Part shown: in pieces, positions 41,298 through 49,747 of the stretch
Position numbering within the stretch: position 1 is the first letter of the stretch
How the letters are laid out: every line of letters starts with the position of its first letter
Assembly: GCA_022793675.1 (NCBI GenBank)
Contig: JAAWDH010000003.1
Location: 1-64,000 of the forward strand
Origin: Oscillospiraceae bacterium
Lineage (GTDB): Bacteria > Bacillota > Clostridia > Oscillospirales > Ruminococcaceae
Direction: 5' to 3'
Length of the DNA: 64,000 nt
Translations under genes and position numbers: made by a program
The notes under the pieces: generated by a model
The model's input: the letters and a program-made list of their open reading frames with translations, nothing else
What the model was told of the DNA's origin: nothing
Databases searched by the model: none

Positions 41298-42164
41298 TCA
41301 GCGCGGGCCTATAAAAAGCGCGGTCGAACCACAGGGCAGCACGCTGCCGGACGCCTCTACCGGCAGGCCAATCTCATCGGCAGCGACCTCGCCGTTAAAG
41401 CGCTTCCCGACCGTCGCCTCCAGCAGATAGGCCATCACCGACGGCGACAGCCCCGTCGTGTAGGAATTCAGCGCAAAAAACAGCGGATTGTCCGACAGCG
41501 CCTCGGCGCAGAGCTTCACAAGGTCGTAAATTTTCTCTTCCAGCTGCCAAACCTCGCCGCCTGGGCCTCTGCCATAGGAGGGCGGGTCCATGATAACCGC
41601 GTCGTAGCGCCTGCCGCGGCGGAGCTCCCTCGCGACAAACTTTTCGCAGTCGTCAACAATCCAGCGCACCGGCTTCCCGTCAAGCCCCGACAGCGCCGCG
41701 TTTTCCTTCGCCCACTGCACCATCCCTTTGGAGGCGTCGACATGGCAGACCGAAGCCCCCGCCGAAAGCGCCGCCAGCGTCGCCCCGCCGGTGTAGGCGA
41801 ATAGGTTCAGCACCGAAACCGGCCGCCCGGCTTCCCGGATAAGCTGCTGGAACAGCGCCCAGTTCACCGCCTGCTCCGGGAAAAGGCCGGTGTGCTTGAA
41901 ACCGGTCGGGGAAATCTTGAACCGCAGTTCCCGCCAGCCGATTTCCCAGCTTGGGGGGAACTTTTTCAGATACTCCCAGCTGCCGCCCCCTGCCGGCGAC
42001 CGATGGTAGCGGGCGTCGGGGCTGGCCCAGGCCGCCCCCTTCTCCGTCCGCCAGATAATCTGCGGGTCGGGCCGTACCAGCATCACAGCCCCCCACTTTT
42101 CCAGCTTCTCGCCGGATGATGTGTCCAACAGGCGGTAATCCTGCCAATCTTTTGCTGCCCTCAC
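41298..42164 (-). CDS. RlmI/RlmK-type SAM-dependent methyltransferase
   Basis: 288 residues from a GTG start. An N-terminal beta domain (DYRLLDTSSGEKLEKWG; IIWRTEKGAAW) is followed by the Rossmann core: SAM motif LNLFAYTGGATLAALSAGA, acidic turn VDASKGMVQWA, and the catalytic IMDPPSYGRG. This DPPSxG motif and the LFAYTG motif place it with rRNA m5C/m2G enzymes of the RlmI group. The PUA domain of RlmI is missing. The exact rRNA site is unknown. Confidence 0.85.
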   Translation of the reverse strand: MRAAKDWQDYRLLDTSSGEKLEKWGAVMLVRPDPQIIWRTEKGAAWASPDARYHRSPAGGGSWEYLKKFPPSWEIGWRELRFKISPTGFKHTGLFPEQAVNWALFQQLIREAGRPVSVLNLFAYTGGATLAALSAGASVCHVDASKGMVQWAKENAALSGLDGKPVRWIVDDCEKFVARELRRGRRYDAVIMDPPSYGRGPGGEVWQLEEKIYDLVKLCAEALSDNPLFFALNSYTTGLSPSVMAYLLEATVGKRFNGEVAADEIGLPVEASGSVLPCGSTALFIGPR

Positions 42165-42179
42165 AACTTCCCACCTTCT

Positions 42180-42680
42180 CTATTTTTCACACACAGCAAT
42201 CTGCTCATCCAAATATTTGAAAAGCAGCGGCCAGATATCCAGCCCACTTTTCAAATAAAGCTTCCCGCTCAGCGCCTCAATTTCATCGGCGGCTTCGTCC
42301 GTCAGCTCATGGTCGGCGTCGAAAGAAGAAAGCTCGTATTCCTGCGGATTGCTGTCTAAGAACTCGCCCCGCATTAAATCGGGCGGCGCAATCTGGCATA
42401 TCTCCGCCAAGACATCCGCATCCGTGCTGTCGCCAATATTTCGGAAAGCCCTTATAATATTGGGCGCATAATGCCCGATAGAATTTTCCAGGAAAGTGAA
42501 AATTCCTTCCATGGTCAGCTCCGTATCAAAAGCGATCAAAAAACAAGCATCCTGGATAAAATCCGCACAGCGCAGCCACTCTTCAGTGCTGTGTTTCCAC
42601 AGCGTATCCGCCAGCACTGTGCAGAGGGATTCGCCGGCGTATTGCTGAATATCGACATCGCTGCCGTCAATCCAACGCAT
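42180..42680 (-). CDS. DUF4375 (DMP19-like) protein, second copy
   Basis: 166 residues from the ATG at 42678-42680, 6 bases after GGAGG. FIQDACFLIAFDTELTMEGI, then FLENSIGHYAPNIIRAFRNIG, correspond to the xxSxGxYA...IGA region of DUF4375. A second, more distant member is at 21568-22080. Many Clostridia carry several of these beside SUKH-type genes, and one follows here at 42762. Function unknown; an immunity role is possible but not supported by a nearby toxin. Confidence 0.6.
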   Translation of the reverse strand: MRWIDGSDVDIQQYAGESLCTVLADTLWKHSTEEWLRCADFIQDACFLIAFDTELTMEGIFTFLENSIGHYAPNIIRAFRNIGDSTDADVLAEICQIAPPDLMRGEFLDSNPQEYELSSFDADHELTDEAADEIEALSGKLYLKSGLDIWPLLFKYLDEQIAVCEK

Positions 42681-42761
42681 AAACACCCTCCTTTAAAGAT
42701 AACCGGCGCAGTAGCGGTCGTCCTATAGGGGATCGCGCTCCCTGTTGCCATCTGCCTATTT

Positions 42762-43196
42762 TCAAAACCCATACCCCATTTCCTCAGCATAAACGCTCCA
42801 CATATTATGTTCATCAGCGAGTGCTGTCGGATCTATTTTCTGAATATAATTGCGAAACGCTTTTTCGCGCTGTTCACAACTTTTCATATCACAGCCGCGG
42901 TATATGCTTAAATATTTACTGCTTATACGAAGAAACTGCTCAAAGCTATTCGAACAATACTGATAAATTTCATATATAGGCAGAATTGCCCTATATACTT
43001 TACCCTCTAAATCGACAACGAGACAAATACTGCCATTGTATTTTGGTACTTCTTCTGCAATAACAAGAACTTCTCGTCCATTATAATTTTCAATATGCCA
43101 TTCCTTTGGTAAAAGGAATGTAAGAGGGTCAATTCCTTCCTGCGGCAGTTGTAGTTTTAACAGTTGGTCTTTAATTTCATGCCACTTGTCATTCAT
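42762..43196 (-). CDS. Small acidic protein, SUKH-like, AT-rich
   Basis: 144 residues from the ATG at 43194-43196, 8 bases after GGGAG. LPKEWHIENYNGREVLVIAE and VDLEGKVYRAILPIYEIYQY, then NSFEQFLRISSKY, resemble SUKH-4-type immunity proteins. Base composition is clearly lower in GC than the neighbours (about 40% by eye), a sign of recent transfer. The gap to the DUF4375 gene (80 bases) holds a short sequence related to the CTACTGCGTCG repeat (near 42706). Confidence 0.55.
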   Translation of the reverse strand: MNDKWHEIKDQLLKLQLPQEGIDPLTFLLPKEWHIENYNGREVLVIAEEVPKYNGSICLVVDLEGKVYRAILPIYEIYQYCSNSFEQFLRISSKYLSIYRGCDMKSCEQREKAFRNYIQKIDPTALADEHNMWSVYAEEMGYGF

Positions 43197-43216
43197 TTTG
43201 GCATCTCCCTTAGCGG

Positions 43217-43302
43217 ACAAAAAGTTTTACTCGATTTTTTTCAAAAAATCGCAGGTCCAGGGCAGAGCCCTTGGTCGCTTGCCGCAGCAAGCGAAATCCC
43301 CC
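43217..43302 (-). repeat. Second repeat family, copy 1
   Basis: AAAAAGTTTTACTCGATTTT, a perfect CGATTTTTT/AAAAAATCG hairpin, GCAGGTCCAGGGCAGAGCCC, and a CGCTTGC/GCAAGCG hairpin. It starts right after the ruvB stop and may work as its terminator. A second copy in the opposite orientation is at 57749-57851, and a fragment at 59098-59122. Confidence 0.8.
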
Positions 43303-43303
43303 G

Positions 43304-44356
43304 TCACAGCAAGGTCTGCCCTTTGCGGGTGCGGCCCAGATGCTTATACGCCAAATCCGTGACGCAGCGCCCCCGCGGCGTCCGCGCCAGAAACCCCAGC
43401 TGCATTAAGTACGGCTCGTAGACATCCTCGATGGTAACGGCTTCCTCCCCCAGCAGGGCGGACAGCGTTTCCAGCCCCACCGGCCCGCCGTCGTAATGGT
43501 CGATAATCGCAGCCAGCATCCGCCGGTCGGTATTCTCAAGCCCCAGCTCATCCACTTCAAGCCGTGTCAGCGCCAAGTCGACAATCTCCCTCGTCACCGT
43601 GCCGTCGCCCATTACCTGGGCAAAATCCCGGATCCGCCGCAGCATCCGGTTGGCGATACGCGGCGTGCCGCGGGAACGCTTGGCCAGCTCCATCGCCCCC
43701 CCCTTGTCGCAGGGGATGGAAAGGATGCCCGCGCTGCGCTGGATAATCTGGCAGAGCTGCTCCGGCGTATACAGTTCCAGCCGCAGCAGCACCCCGAACC
43801 GGTCCCGCAGCGGCCCGGTCAGCTGGCCGGCCCTTGTCGTCGCCCCTACCAGCGTAAATTTTGCCAAATCAATCCGGATCGAGCGGGCCGACGGGCCTTT
43901 GCCAATGATGATATCCAGCGCGAAATCCTCCATCGCCGGGTAGAGCACTTCTTCTACCGCTTTGGACATCCGGTGGATCTCGTCAATAAACAGCACGTCC
44001 CCTTCGCCCAGGTTTGTCAGCAGCGCCGCCAGGTCGCCAGGCTTCTCAATCGCCGGGCCAGAGGTGATCTTCAGGTTGGTCTGCATTTCGTTGGCGATAA
44101 TCTGCGAAAGGGTGGTCTTCCCCAGCCCCGGGGGGCCGTAGAGCAGCACATGGTCCAGCGCTTCGCCGCGGCGGCGGGCTGCCTCAATATAAACCGACAG
44201 GTTTTCCTTGGCCTTGTCCTGGCCAATATATTCGTTTAGGCTTTTCGGCCGCAGGGAGAACTCGGTATCCACATCCTGGCGGCCGAATTCCGGCGCGGTA
44301 ATCCTGTTTTCCAGGTCCAGCTCTTCCTCCGAAGCAGAAAATTGCGATTCAAACAA
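43304..44356 (-). CDS. ruvB: Holliday junction helicase subunit RuvB
   Basis: 350 residues from a TTG start with GGAGGG 4-5 bases upstream. [18 protein letters not shown], Walker [12 protein letters not shown], Walker [10 protein letters not shown], sensor LVGATTRAG, and the arginine finger PLRDRFG. The C-terminal winged helix includes [15 protein letters not shown] and [12 protein letters not shown]+ motor that drives branch migration with RuvA. Operon ruvC-ruvA-ruvB. Confidence 0.97.
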   Translation of the reverse strand: MFESQFSASEEELDLENRITAPEFGRQDVDTEFSLRPKSLNEYIGQDKAKENLSVYIEAARRRGEALDHVLLYGPPGLGKTTLSQIIANEMQTNLKITSGPAIEKPGDLAALLTNLGEGDVLFIDEIHRMSKAVEEVLYPAMEDFALDIIIGKGPSARSIRIDLAKFTLVGATTRAGQLTGPLRDRFGVLLRLELYTPEQLCQIIQRSAGILSIPCDKGGAMELAKRSRGTPRIANRMLRRIRDFAQVMGDGTVTREIVDLALTRLEVDELGLENTDRRMLAAIIDHYDGGPVGLETLSALLGEEAVTIEDVYEPYLMQLGFLARTPRGRCVTDLAYKHLGRTRKGQTLL

Positions 44357-44372
44357 GACGCCCTCCCCTTTC

Positions 44373-44975
44373 CTACTGCCTGGCCAGCTTCTTCAGCGCC
44401 GCCTTGATCATTTCCTCTACCGGCGTATCCGCCGGAAGGCTCGCGACCGCCGAGGCGGCCTCGCTTTGGGTGTACCCCAGCACCACCAGCGCGCTGATAG
44501 CCTCGCCTGCGCCCGAGCCGGGCTTCACAGGTGCTATCGCAGCCGCCGCAGCAAAGCTTTCAGCCCCTTGCTCTTTGCTCAGCTTGTCCTTCAGCTCCAA
44601 AATAATCCGCTGGGCGGTCTTCATCCCCAGCCCCGGCGCGCGGGACAGCGTCTTGGCGTCGCCCGACGCGACGCAGAGAGCAAACTCCGCCGCCGTCACC
44701 GACGACAGCACCGACAGCGCCGCCCGCGGCCCCACCCGGGTTACCCCAAGCAGCATCTTAAAGCAGCTTAGCTCCCCGGCGTCGGCAAAGCCAAACAGGT
44801 CCAGCCCCGACTCGGTGACATGGAGATAGGTATACAGCATCGCCTCCTCCCCCACTTTGGGCAGCTGGGCAATCGTCGTCGCCGAAGTGCGTACGCCGTA
44901 CCCTACGCCGCCGCACTCCACCACGGCAAAATTCGCTTCCAGATGGGCAAGCGTCCCCTTTACGCTATAAATCAT
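44373..44975 (-). CDS. ruvA: Holliday junction DNA-binding subunit RuvA
   Basis: 200 residues. OB domain ([29 protein letters not shown]), two HhH motifs ([37 protein letters not shown]), a linker, and the C-terminal domain that binds RuvB ([19 protein letters not shown]). It overlaps ruvC by ATGA. Confidence 0.97.
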   Translation of the reverse strand: MIYSVKGTLAHLEANFAVVECGGVGYGVRTSATTIAQLPKVGEEAMLYTYLHVTESGLDLFGFADAGELSCFKMLLGVTRVGPRAALSVLSSVTAAEFALCVASGDAKTLSRAPGLGMKTAQRIILELKDKLSKEQGAESFAAAAAIAPVKPGSGAGEAISALVVLGYTQSEAASAVASLPADTPVEEMIKAALKKLARQ

Positions 44976-45484
44976 CGCTTTCCTCCTGTTTGGGCCGTCA
45001 GTTTATCCAGCCTGCTCGGACCGGTATGGGCATGGCAGACGGCAATCGCCAGCGCGTCGGCCACATCGTCGGGTTTGGGCGTACGGGCCAGCGAAAGGAT
45101 TTTTTTGGTCATCTCGATCACCTGGCGCTTTTCGGCGCGGCCGTATCCCACGACCGCCTGCTTGACCTGCAGCGGCGTGTATTCGCTCACCTCGACGCCC
45201 TGCCGCCTTGCCGCCAGCAGGACCACCCCCCTGGCCTGGGCAACGTCGATGGCCGTCGTGGTATTGGTGTTGAAATAGAGCTTCTCCACCGCCATAACCG
45301 CCGGCTGCCAGCGGGCAAGCAGCGTGTCCATCTGCTCATAGATCATTTGCAGCCGATCGGGGAAAGGCGCACCGGCCGGCGTGGTAATTGCGCCATACTC
45401 CAGCACCTTAAACCGCCTTCCGTCATAATCCAGCACCCCGCACCCGACAATGGCGTAGCCGGGGTCTATCCCCATAATCCTCAT
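44972..45484 (-). CDS. ruvC: Holliday junction resolvase RuvC
   Basis: 170 residues from the ATG at 45482-45484, with GGGAGG 6 bases upstream. Catalytic acids: Asp in MGIDPGYAIVG, Glu in VEKLYFNTNT, and the Asp pair in KPDDVADALAIA. YTPLQVKQAVVGYGRAEKRQV is the DNA-binding part. It cuts Holliday junctions. First gene of ruvCAB; promoter at 45622-45650. No SOS (LexA) box seen. Confidence 0.96.
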   Translation of the reverse strand: MRIMGIDPGYAIVGCGVLDYDGRRFKVLEYGAITTPAGAPFPDRLQMIYEQMDTLLARWQPAVMAVEKLYFNTNTTTAIDVAQARGVVLLAARRQGVEVSEYTPLQVKQAVVGYGRAEKRQVIEMTKKILSLARTPKPDDVADALAIAVCHAHTGPSRLDKLTAQTGGKR

Positions 45485-45621
45485 GTTATCCTCCCGACTT
45501 GCATTTGCCGGAAAGGCAAATATCCGTTGGCGTCCGCTGGGCGGCGTTTTGCTGCAAAAGTTAAAACATTTGTTTAAACAGGATGCGTCCCTTATTCTGC
45601 CACTCACGCTCCAGCTTACCC

Positions 45622-45650
45622 ATTATACCACAATTTGCTTTAAAACACAA
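45622..45650 (-). promoter_or_regulatory. Sigma-A promoter of ruvCAB
   Basis: On the minus strand TTGTGT, 17 bp, TATAAT. The leader is about 130 bases. The remainder of the 45485-45830 gap, apart from the divergent promoter at 45769, shows nothing recognisable. Confidence 0.75.
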
Positions 45651-45768
45651 ATTTTTTTCGCCGTTTCTGCATGATCTGCAAAAAGCTGAATTGCCTTTCC
45701 CATTTTTTGCTTTTTCTATCCAATAAGCTGAATCATGTCCGAAAAAGCTGCCCTTTTCCGCCAAAGGA

Positions 45769-45798
45769 TTGACAAAGGCCGCCGGTTTAGGCTATGAT
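45769..45798 (+). promoter_or_regulatory. Sigma-A promoter of the PHP phosphatase operon
   Basis: TTGACA, 18 bp, TATGAT, about 25 bases before the start codon region of the gene at 45831. Confidence 0.8.
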
Positions 45799-45830
45799 TA
45801 AAGCAGCAAGGGCTTGGAAAGGATGATTCG

Positions 45831-46649
45831 ATGAGCAAACGCTACCGTGCCGACTACCACCTCCACTCCGCCTGCTCCCCCGATTCCCGGGAACCGATGG
45901 AGCAGATCTGCCGCGCGGCGCTCCGTAAAGGGTTCCATGAAATCGCAATGACCGACCATTTCGAGTTTTACTCCCCAACCCAGCCCCAGGGTTTCTACAC
46001 CGTCCAGGCGTTGGAAAAGGCCCAGCAGGAGATCCGCCGCTGCCAAAATCTGTTCGCTGGGCAGCTGGTCATCCGCCAGGGCATCGAGGTCGGCCAGCCC
46101 TACGTCAACCCCCAGCTGGCCGCCGAAGTTATGGAGCGCTTCCCCTTCGATTTTGTCATCGGCTCGGTGCACAAAATGCGCGACCAGGATATGAAGCTGC
46201 TGGCTTTCCGGGAAGCCCACCTGGAAGAAATCTGCCTGCGCAACCTTACCGCCCTCTACGAGCTGGCCGAAACCGGCGACTTTGACTGCATGGGCCATAT
46301 CAACCTAATCCGGCGCTATGCGGCAAAACAGGGCATCCCGATTGATTTATGCAACTACCCCGACCAGCTGGACGCGGTGCTGGAAAAACTGATCCAGCGG
46401 GGCAAGGGATTAGAGGTCAACACCTCCGGCCTGCGCGGCGAAACCGCCTCCCTGCTCCCCGGCGTCAAGATCCTCAAGCGCTTCAAAGAACTGGGCGGCG
46501 AGATTATCACCATCGGTTCTGACGCCCATTCTGCCGACGAGGTGGGCGCAGACTGGGGCGAAGCTGCCGACGCCGCTATCCAGGCCGGCTTCCGCTATGC
46601 CGCCACCTTTGAAAACCGCAAGCCCAGCTTCTATAAGCTGGAATGGTGA
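45831..46649 (+). CDS. Histidinol-phosphatase-like PHP-family phosphatase
   Basis: 272 residues. The PHP metal motifs are complete: ADYHLHSACSPDS, AMTDHFEF, IEVGQPYV, IGSVHKM, GHINLIRRY and GSDAHSADEVG. This fits the HisK/HisJ group (histidinol phosphatase, ~270 residues). No other his genes are nearby, so the in vivo substrate may be another phosphomonoester. RBS GGAAAGGA. First gene of a plus-strand unit with two unknown genes and a HAD hydrolase. Confidence 0.88.
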   Translation: MSKRYRADYHLHSACSPDSREPMEQICRAALRKGFHEIAMTDHFEFYSPTQPQGFYTVQALEKAQQEIRRCQNLFAGQLVIRQGIEVGQPYVNPQLAAEVMERFPFDFVIGSVHKMRDQDMKLLAFREAHLEEICLRNLTALYELAETGDFDCMGHINLIRRYAAKQGIPIDLCNYPDQLDAVLEKLIQRGKGLEVNTSGLRGETASLLPGVKILKRFKELGGEIITIGSDAHSADEVGADWGEAADAAIQAGFRYAATFENRKPSFYKLEW

Positions 46650-46680
46650 TGCAGCTGCTTGATTGGGAGGGGCGTCTACT

Positions 46681-47112
46681 ATGCCAAAGCGTGAATATGG
46701 ATTGAAAACGGGCGAGCTGCCGGAAGATGAGATGATAAAAACCTTTGAAAGAGCGCTTAATAAGACCGCAAAAATGTCAAGCGACCTCCGCATTTCCAAA
46801 GGCCGGAAAAAGCTGAGGAAGTATACCGGGCCGTTTGGCCGCTCTACCCCCGACGCAGAACCGCCGGAATACGACCATATCTATTTTTTCAGCCATAGGT
46901 ATTGCTCCCTGTTTTTGGAGCTGCACCCAAACAGGGAGCTAAACGGGCGGACACAGTTCCCTGACGAGGGGGTCATTTGGAATTTGCACGTCACAATTAT
47001 AGAGGATTCGCTGGAAGGGTTTGGAAACCGTTTCATACAGGAATTATTCCAAACCCTGCCTGGCGAAAAGGTACTCATCAAGGAATATGCGATGGGCGAG
47101 GAGTGGCTTTGA
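46681..47112 (+). CDS. Small protein, unknown
   Basis: 143 residues from the ATG at 46681 with GGGAGGGG upstream; a basic N-terminal half (ISKGRKKLRKYTGPFGR) and a C-terminal half with conserved-looking VIWNLHVTIIEDS and GNRFIQELFQTLPGE. It lies 31 bases after the PHP gene and 31 bases before the next. No family recognised. Confidence 0.55.
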   Translation: MPKREYGLKTGELPEDEMIKTFERALNKTAKMSSDLRISKGRKKLRKYTGPFGRSTPDAEPPEYDHIYFFSHRYCSLFLELHPNRELNGRTQFPDEGVIWNLHVTIIEDSLEGFGNRFIQELFQTLPGEKVLIKEYAMGEEWL

Positions 47113-47143
47113 CGCCGCGCCTTTATAAGGAGGAAAGCTAGGG

Positions 47144-47851
47144 ATGAGCATCGATTTGTGCTTCTGGAAATGCCGGGACGGCGTCGTACTGGACAACGCG
47201 GCCGTTTACCAGGAGGCCTGCTGCGGCCAGCAGGAGACCGACGGGTTGGAAACGCTGCCTATCGAGGAGATTTTAAAGGAAACGGCAGCCGTTTTTAACG
47301 GCTGGCACGCCCTCGACCCTTGTAACTACGAAAAAGAGGGCGGCGGCTCTTTCCAGGTCTCGGTAACCCCGCAAACCGTCCGTTTTGACTGCTATTCGAT
47401 GGGACAGGCAGACATGAAGCGGTTTTCTTCAATGATGGCGAAGTTTGGCTGCCCGCTCTACGACCCGCAGCTGGGGGCGCGGTTTGATAAGATTGCCGGC
47501 TTTTTGATTGATGAAGCCGCCGACTATCAGGACGCGGTCGGCGAAGCCCTCGCCCGGCTGCTCCCGCGGATGGAACTTGCCCTACAGGCTGTAAGCTGGG
47601 ACGAATATACCGAGCTCTCCAAAACCCTTTCGCACGTTATCCGCTTTGACGCCGGCATCCATCGGGCGAAAACCATCACAAAGGCGACTTCTTATATGCG
47701 GTTCGGCAAAAGCTGGGCAGCCCGCCCCTGCCAATGCAAAACCGCCCAGCTCGCCGACCCGGACAGCGCCCATCAGGTCTTGGCGGAGCTGCTGCAAAAA
47801 TCCATCGAGCGCGTTGTGAAAGATTTTTTTGAAAGGACGTACTACGACTAA
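47144..47851 (+). CDS. Conserved protein, unknown
   Basis: 235 residues; ATG with AAGGAGGAAAG upstream. It starts MSIDLCFWKCRDG and has a DGLETLPIEEILKE segment, then FQVSVTPQTVRFDCYSM, a long helical middle and FFERTYYD at the end. The MSIDLxFWK...LPIxxI pattern recurs in small Firmicutes proteins of unknown function, some beside SUKH genes. No catalytic motif is evident. Co-transcribed with its neighbours. Confidence 0.6.
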   Translation: MSIDLCFWKCRDGVVLDNAAVYQEACCGQQETDGLETLPIEEILKETAAVFNGWHALDPCNYEKEGGGSFQVSVTPQTVRFDCYSMGQADMKRFSSMMAKFGCPLYDPQLGARFDKIAGFLIDEAADYQDAVGEALARLLPRMELALQAVSWDEYTELSKTLSHVIRFDAGIHRAKTITKATSYMRFGKSWAARPCQCKTAQLADPDSAHQVLAELLQKSIERVVKDFFERTYYD

Positions 47852-47870
47852 TTCTGGGAGAGGATTTCAA

Positions 47871-48554
47871 ATGAAGTATAAGGCCATCTTTTTTGACCGC
47901 GACGGCACCCTGACCTGCCCTGACAAAAATAAAAAAGACTGGCGCAACCAGTTGATCAGCGATTGGAGCGGACACCCCTTTGAGGAACCCTCCTACGACA
48001 GAATGATGGCGCTTTTTGAGCTGGCCAGCGAAGGCCGAAAACCCTGGTACCGGGATATTGACGACGAACGCGGCTTTTTTCGGCGTTATTACCGGCATCT
48101 GCTGGAAGCGGAAGGCGTTTGGGAAGACCTCGACCGCCGCGCCGGGCTGCTGTTTGAAGGGCTGTGGTGCAAAAACTACGCGCTGTTCCCCGAGACAGCT
48201 GAAGTGCTAGAATATTTTTCCAGCCACGGGTATAAAATGGGCGTAATCAGCGACACCTCCCCTTCCCTGCAATATACGTTGGAACTGCTGGGTATCGCAA
48301 AATATTTCACCTCCTTCACCGCCAGCTCACTGGTCGGCGCGGACAAGCCCAGCCCTATCATTTTCAACGCGGCGCTGAACGCGCAGGGTGTCTCGGCTGC
48401 CGAAAGTCTCTATGTGGACGATTATCAGCCCGAAGCCGACGGCGCAAGGGAACAAGGGTTTACCTCTTTCCTGATCGACCGCAGCGGCGCTTCAACGGGC
48501 AAATGGCGCATCCAGAATTTATGGCAGCTTGTCGATTTTGTCAAACAAGGCTGA
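47871..48554 (+). CDS. HAD-superfamily hydrolase
   Basis: 227 residues from the ATG at 47871, 7 bases after GAGAGG. HAD motif I is FFDRDGTLT, an alpha-helical cap follows (residues ~15-95), motif II is GVISDTSPS, the motif III Lys is in ADKPSPIIF, and motif IV is YVDDYQPEADGA. Probably a phosphoglycolate-phosphatase-like enzyme acting on a small phosphorylated metabolite. Last gene of the operon; terminator at 48557. Confidence 0.88.
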   Translation: MKYKAIFFDRDGTLTCPDKNKKDWRNQLISDWSGHPFEEPSYDRMMALFELASEGRKPWYRDIDDERGFFRRYYRHLLEAEGVWEDLDRRAGLLFEGLWCKNYALFPETAEVLEYFSSHGYKMGVISDTSPSLQYTLELLGIAKYFTSFTASSLVGADKPSPIIFNAALNAQGVSAAESLYVDDYQPEADGAREQGFTSFLIDRSGASTGKWRIQNLWQLVDFVKQG

Positions 48555-48556
48555 AC

Positions 48557-48589
48557 AAAAAAGGCCGTCCGGTTTCGGAGGGCCTTTTC
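48557..48589. terminator. Bidirectional terminator between convergent genes
   Basis: Stem AAAGGCC.TCCG/CGGA.GGCCTTT with a GTTT loop, flanked by A and T runs on both sides. Confidence 0.82.
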
Positions 48590-48595
48590 TGATGC

Positions 48596-48928
48596 CTATT
48601 CACCTATCTTCTGGACGCCTGCCTGCTTTAGCCAGCCTTGCAGTTTCTTGACTGGGAAGCCCGTCAGCGTAAAAGTTTTTCCCGACCAGTCATAGAGGAC
48701 CACTTTTGTAAAAAACAGGTGCCGGCCAGTGGCAAAGCCCCTGATTTCTGAAAGCGCAAGCTCAAATTCGACGCTGTGCAGCATAGAAAGGCAAAAACAG
48801 ACCCGCTGGGTGGTGACAAAAACCGTGCCGCTGCAGGTATCGCATGAATGCCCCCAAACCGGCTCCCAGTAAGCCATCATCCCCTGCCCAATCAGCCGCT
48901 CGCCTTGTTGAAGCTGTATAGCCGCCAT
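48596..48928 (-). CDS. PH/GRAM-like domain protein
   Basis: 110 residues. An N-terminal loop with two cysteines (HSCDTCSGTVFVTTQRVCFC) is followed by alternating strands (VEFELALSEIRGFATGR; LFFTKVVLYDWSGKTFTLTG) and a C-terminal helix (VKKLQGWLKQAG). This is the bacterial PH/GRAM-like plan, where TxxRVxF and I-x-G strands recur. It may bind lipid or peptide at the membrane. Last gene of the minus-strand group starting at 52842. Confidence 0.65.
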   Translation of the reverse strand: MAAIQLQQGERLIGQGMMAYWEPVWGHSCDTCSGTVFVTTQRVCFCLSMLHSVEFELALSEIRGFATGRHLFFTKVVLYDWSGKTFTLTGFPVKKLQGWLKQAGVQKIGE

Positions 48929-48946
48929 AGCTGCCCCCTTTCCGGC

Positions 48947-49747
48947 TCACCCATCATTACCAGTAATTGGAATTTCGTAAGCCTTTTTCTCCAGATACTC
49001 CCACTTCTCACCGCCGACGGGTTCATAGGAAGTCCAAGCTACCCGGAATTGCCCCTCCGAAATATAAAACCGGACGCGGGTTTCAACGCCGCCGCTGGTA
49101 TCGATATCGGGCGCTTCCGTATAATCGAAGGTATAAAGGACGCGCTTTTCCGTCCAGTCGTCGCTGTCACGGTAATGGATTTCTGCGTTTCTCGCCGGCA
49201 CCTCCACTAGGCCAAACAGCCGCTCGGCCGCTTCGCTGCCTGGGCTGTAAAAATAACAGCGCGTGCCGTCCGAGGTGAGGTAAAGCTCGTTTTCCTCTGC
49301 CTCTCCCTGAAATAAAATCCCGCCGTCCCGTAAGTCAATCAGAAACAGGCCGGTCTTTTCCAGCCAGCCCTCCAGATAGCCCCTATAATGAGGCGAAGTC
49401 CAATACTCAGCGCCGACCCAAAGCTTACCGTCCTCCTGCAGGACGCCGCACATGATATCGCTGCCGATGTTGGGATATTCAGCCGCAACAACGCCGGATT
49501 CATCTAAAATCTGTAAATTATAGCGGAAAGTCTTTTTATAGTCGTCGGCCCTTTCCCCCTGAAGCTGGTAGGACGACCCCTCAATGGCAAACTGGTCGCT
49601 GAATACATGGCAGCTCCTTGTATGGCCGGATGGGTACAAAACCTCATAGGTCGCCCCGCCTGCTTTTGGGCTGCAGCCAGCCAGTACCAACGGCGAAAGC
49701 AGGCAACACAACAGCCCGCTTTTCCGCTTTTCAGCCCAGGTCCGCAT
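48947..49747 (-). CDS. Lipoprotein, unknown
   Basis: 266 residues from the ATG at 49745-49747, right after AGGAGGG, overlapping the upstream gene by 17 bases. Signal peptide with lipobox LVLAGC (Cys25), so it is lipid-anchored outside the membrane. The body is beta-rich with Trp/Tyr-rich strands (GKLWVGAEYWTSPHYRGY; LYLTSDGTRCYFYSPG; VEVPARNAEIHYRDSDD). No family recognised. An upstream extension of the frame is a different-frame shadow of the neighbour and is not used. Confidence 0.75.
   Translation of the reverse strand: MRTWAEKRKSGLLCCLLSPLVLAGCSPKAGGATYEVLYPSGHTRSCHVFSDQFAIEGSSYQLQGERADDYKKTFRYNLQILDESGVVAAEYPNIGSDIMCGVLQEDGKLWVGAEYWTSPHYRGYLEGWLEKTGLFLIDLRDGGILFQGEAEENELYLTSDGTRCYFYSPGSEAAERLFGLVEVPARNAEIHYRDSDDWTEKRVLYTFDYTEAPDIDTSGGVETRVRFYISEGQFRVAWTSYEPVGGEKWEYLEKKAYEIPITGNDG

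Noticed and set aside
45485..45660. LexA (SOS) box upstream of ruvCAB
   Set aside because: No GAAC-N4-GTTC type dyad in the region.
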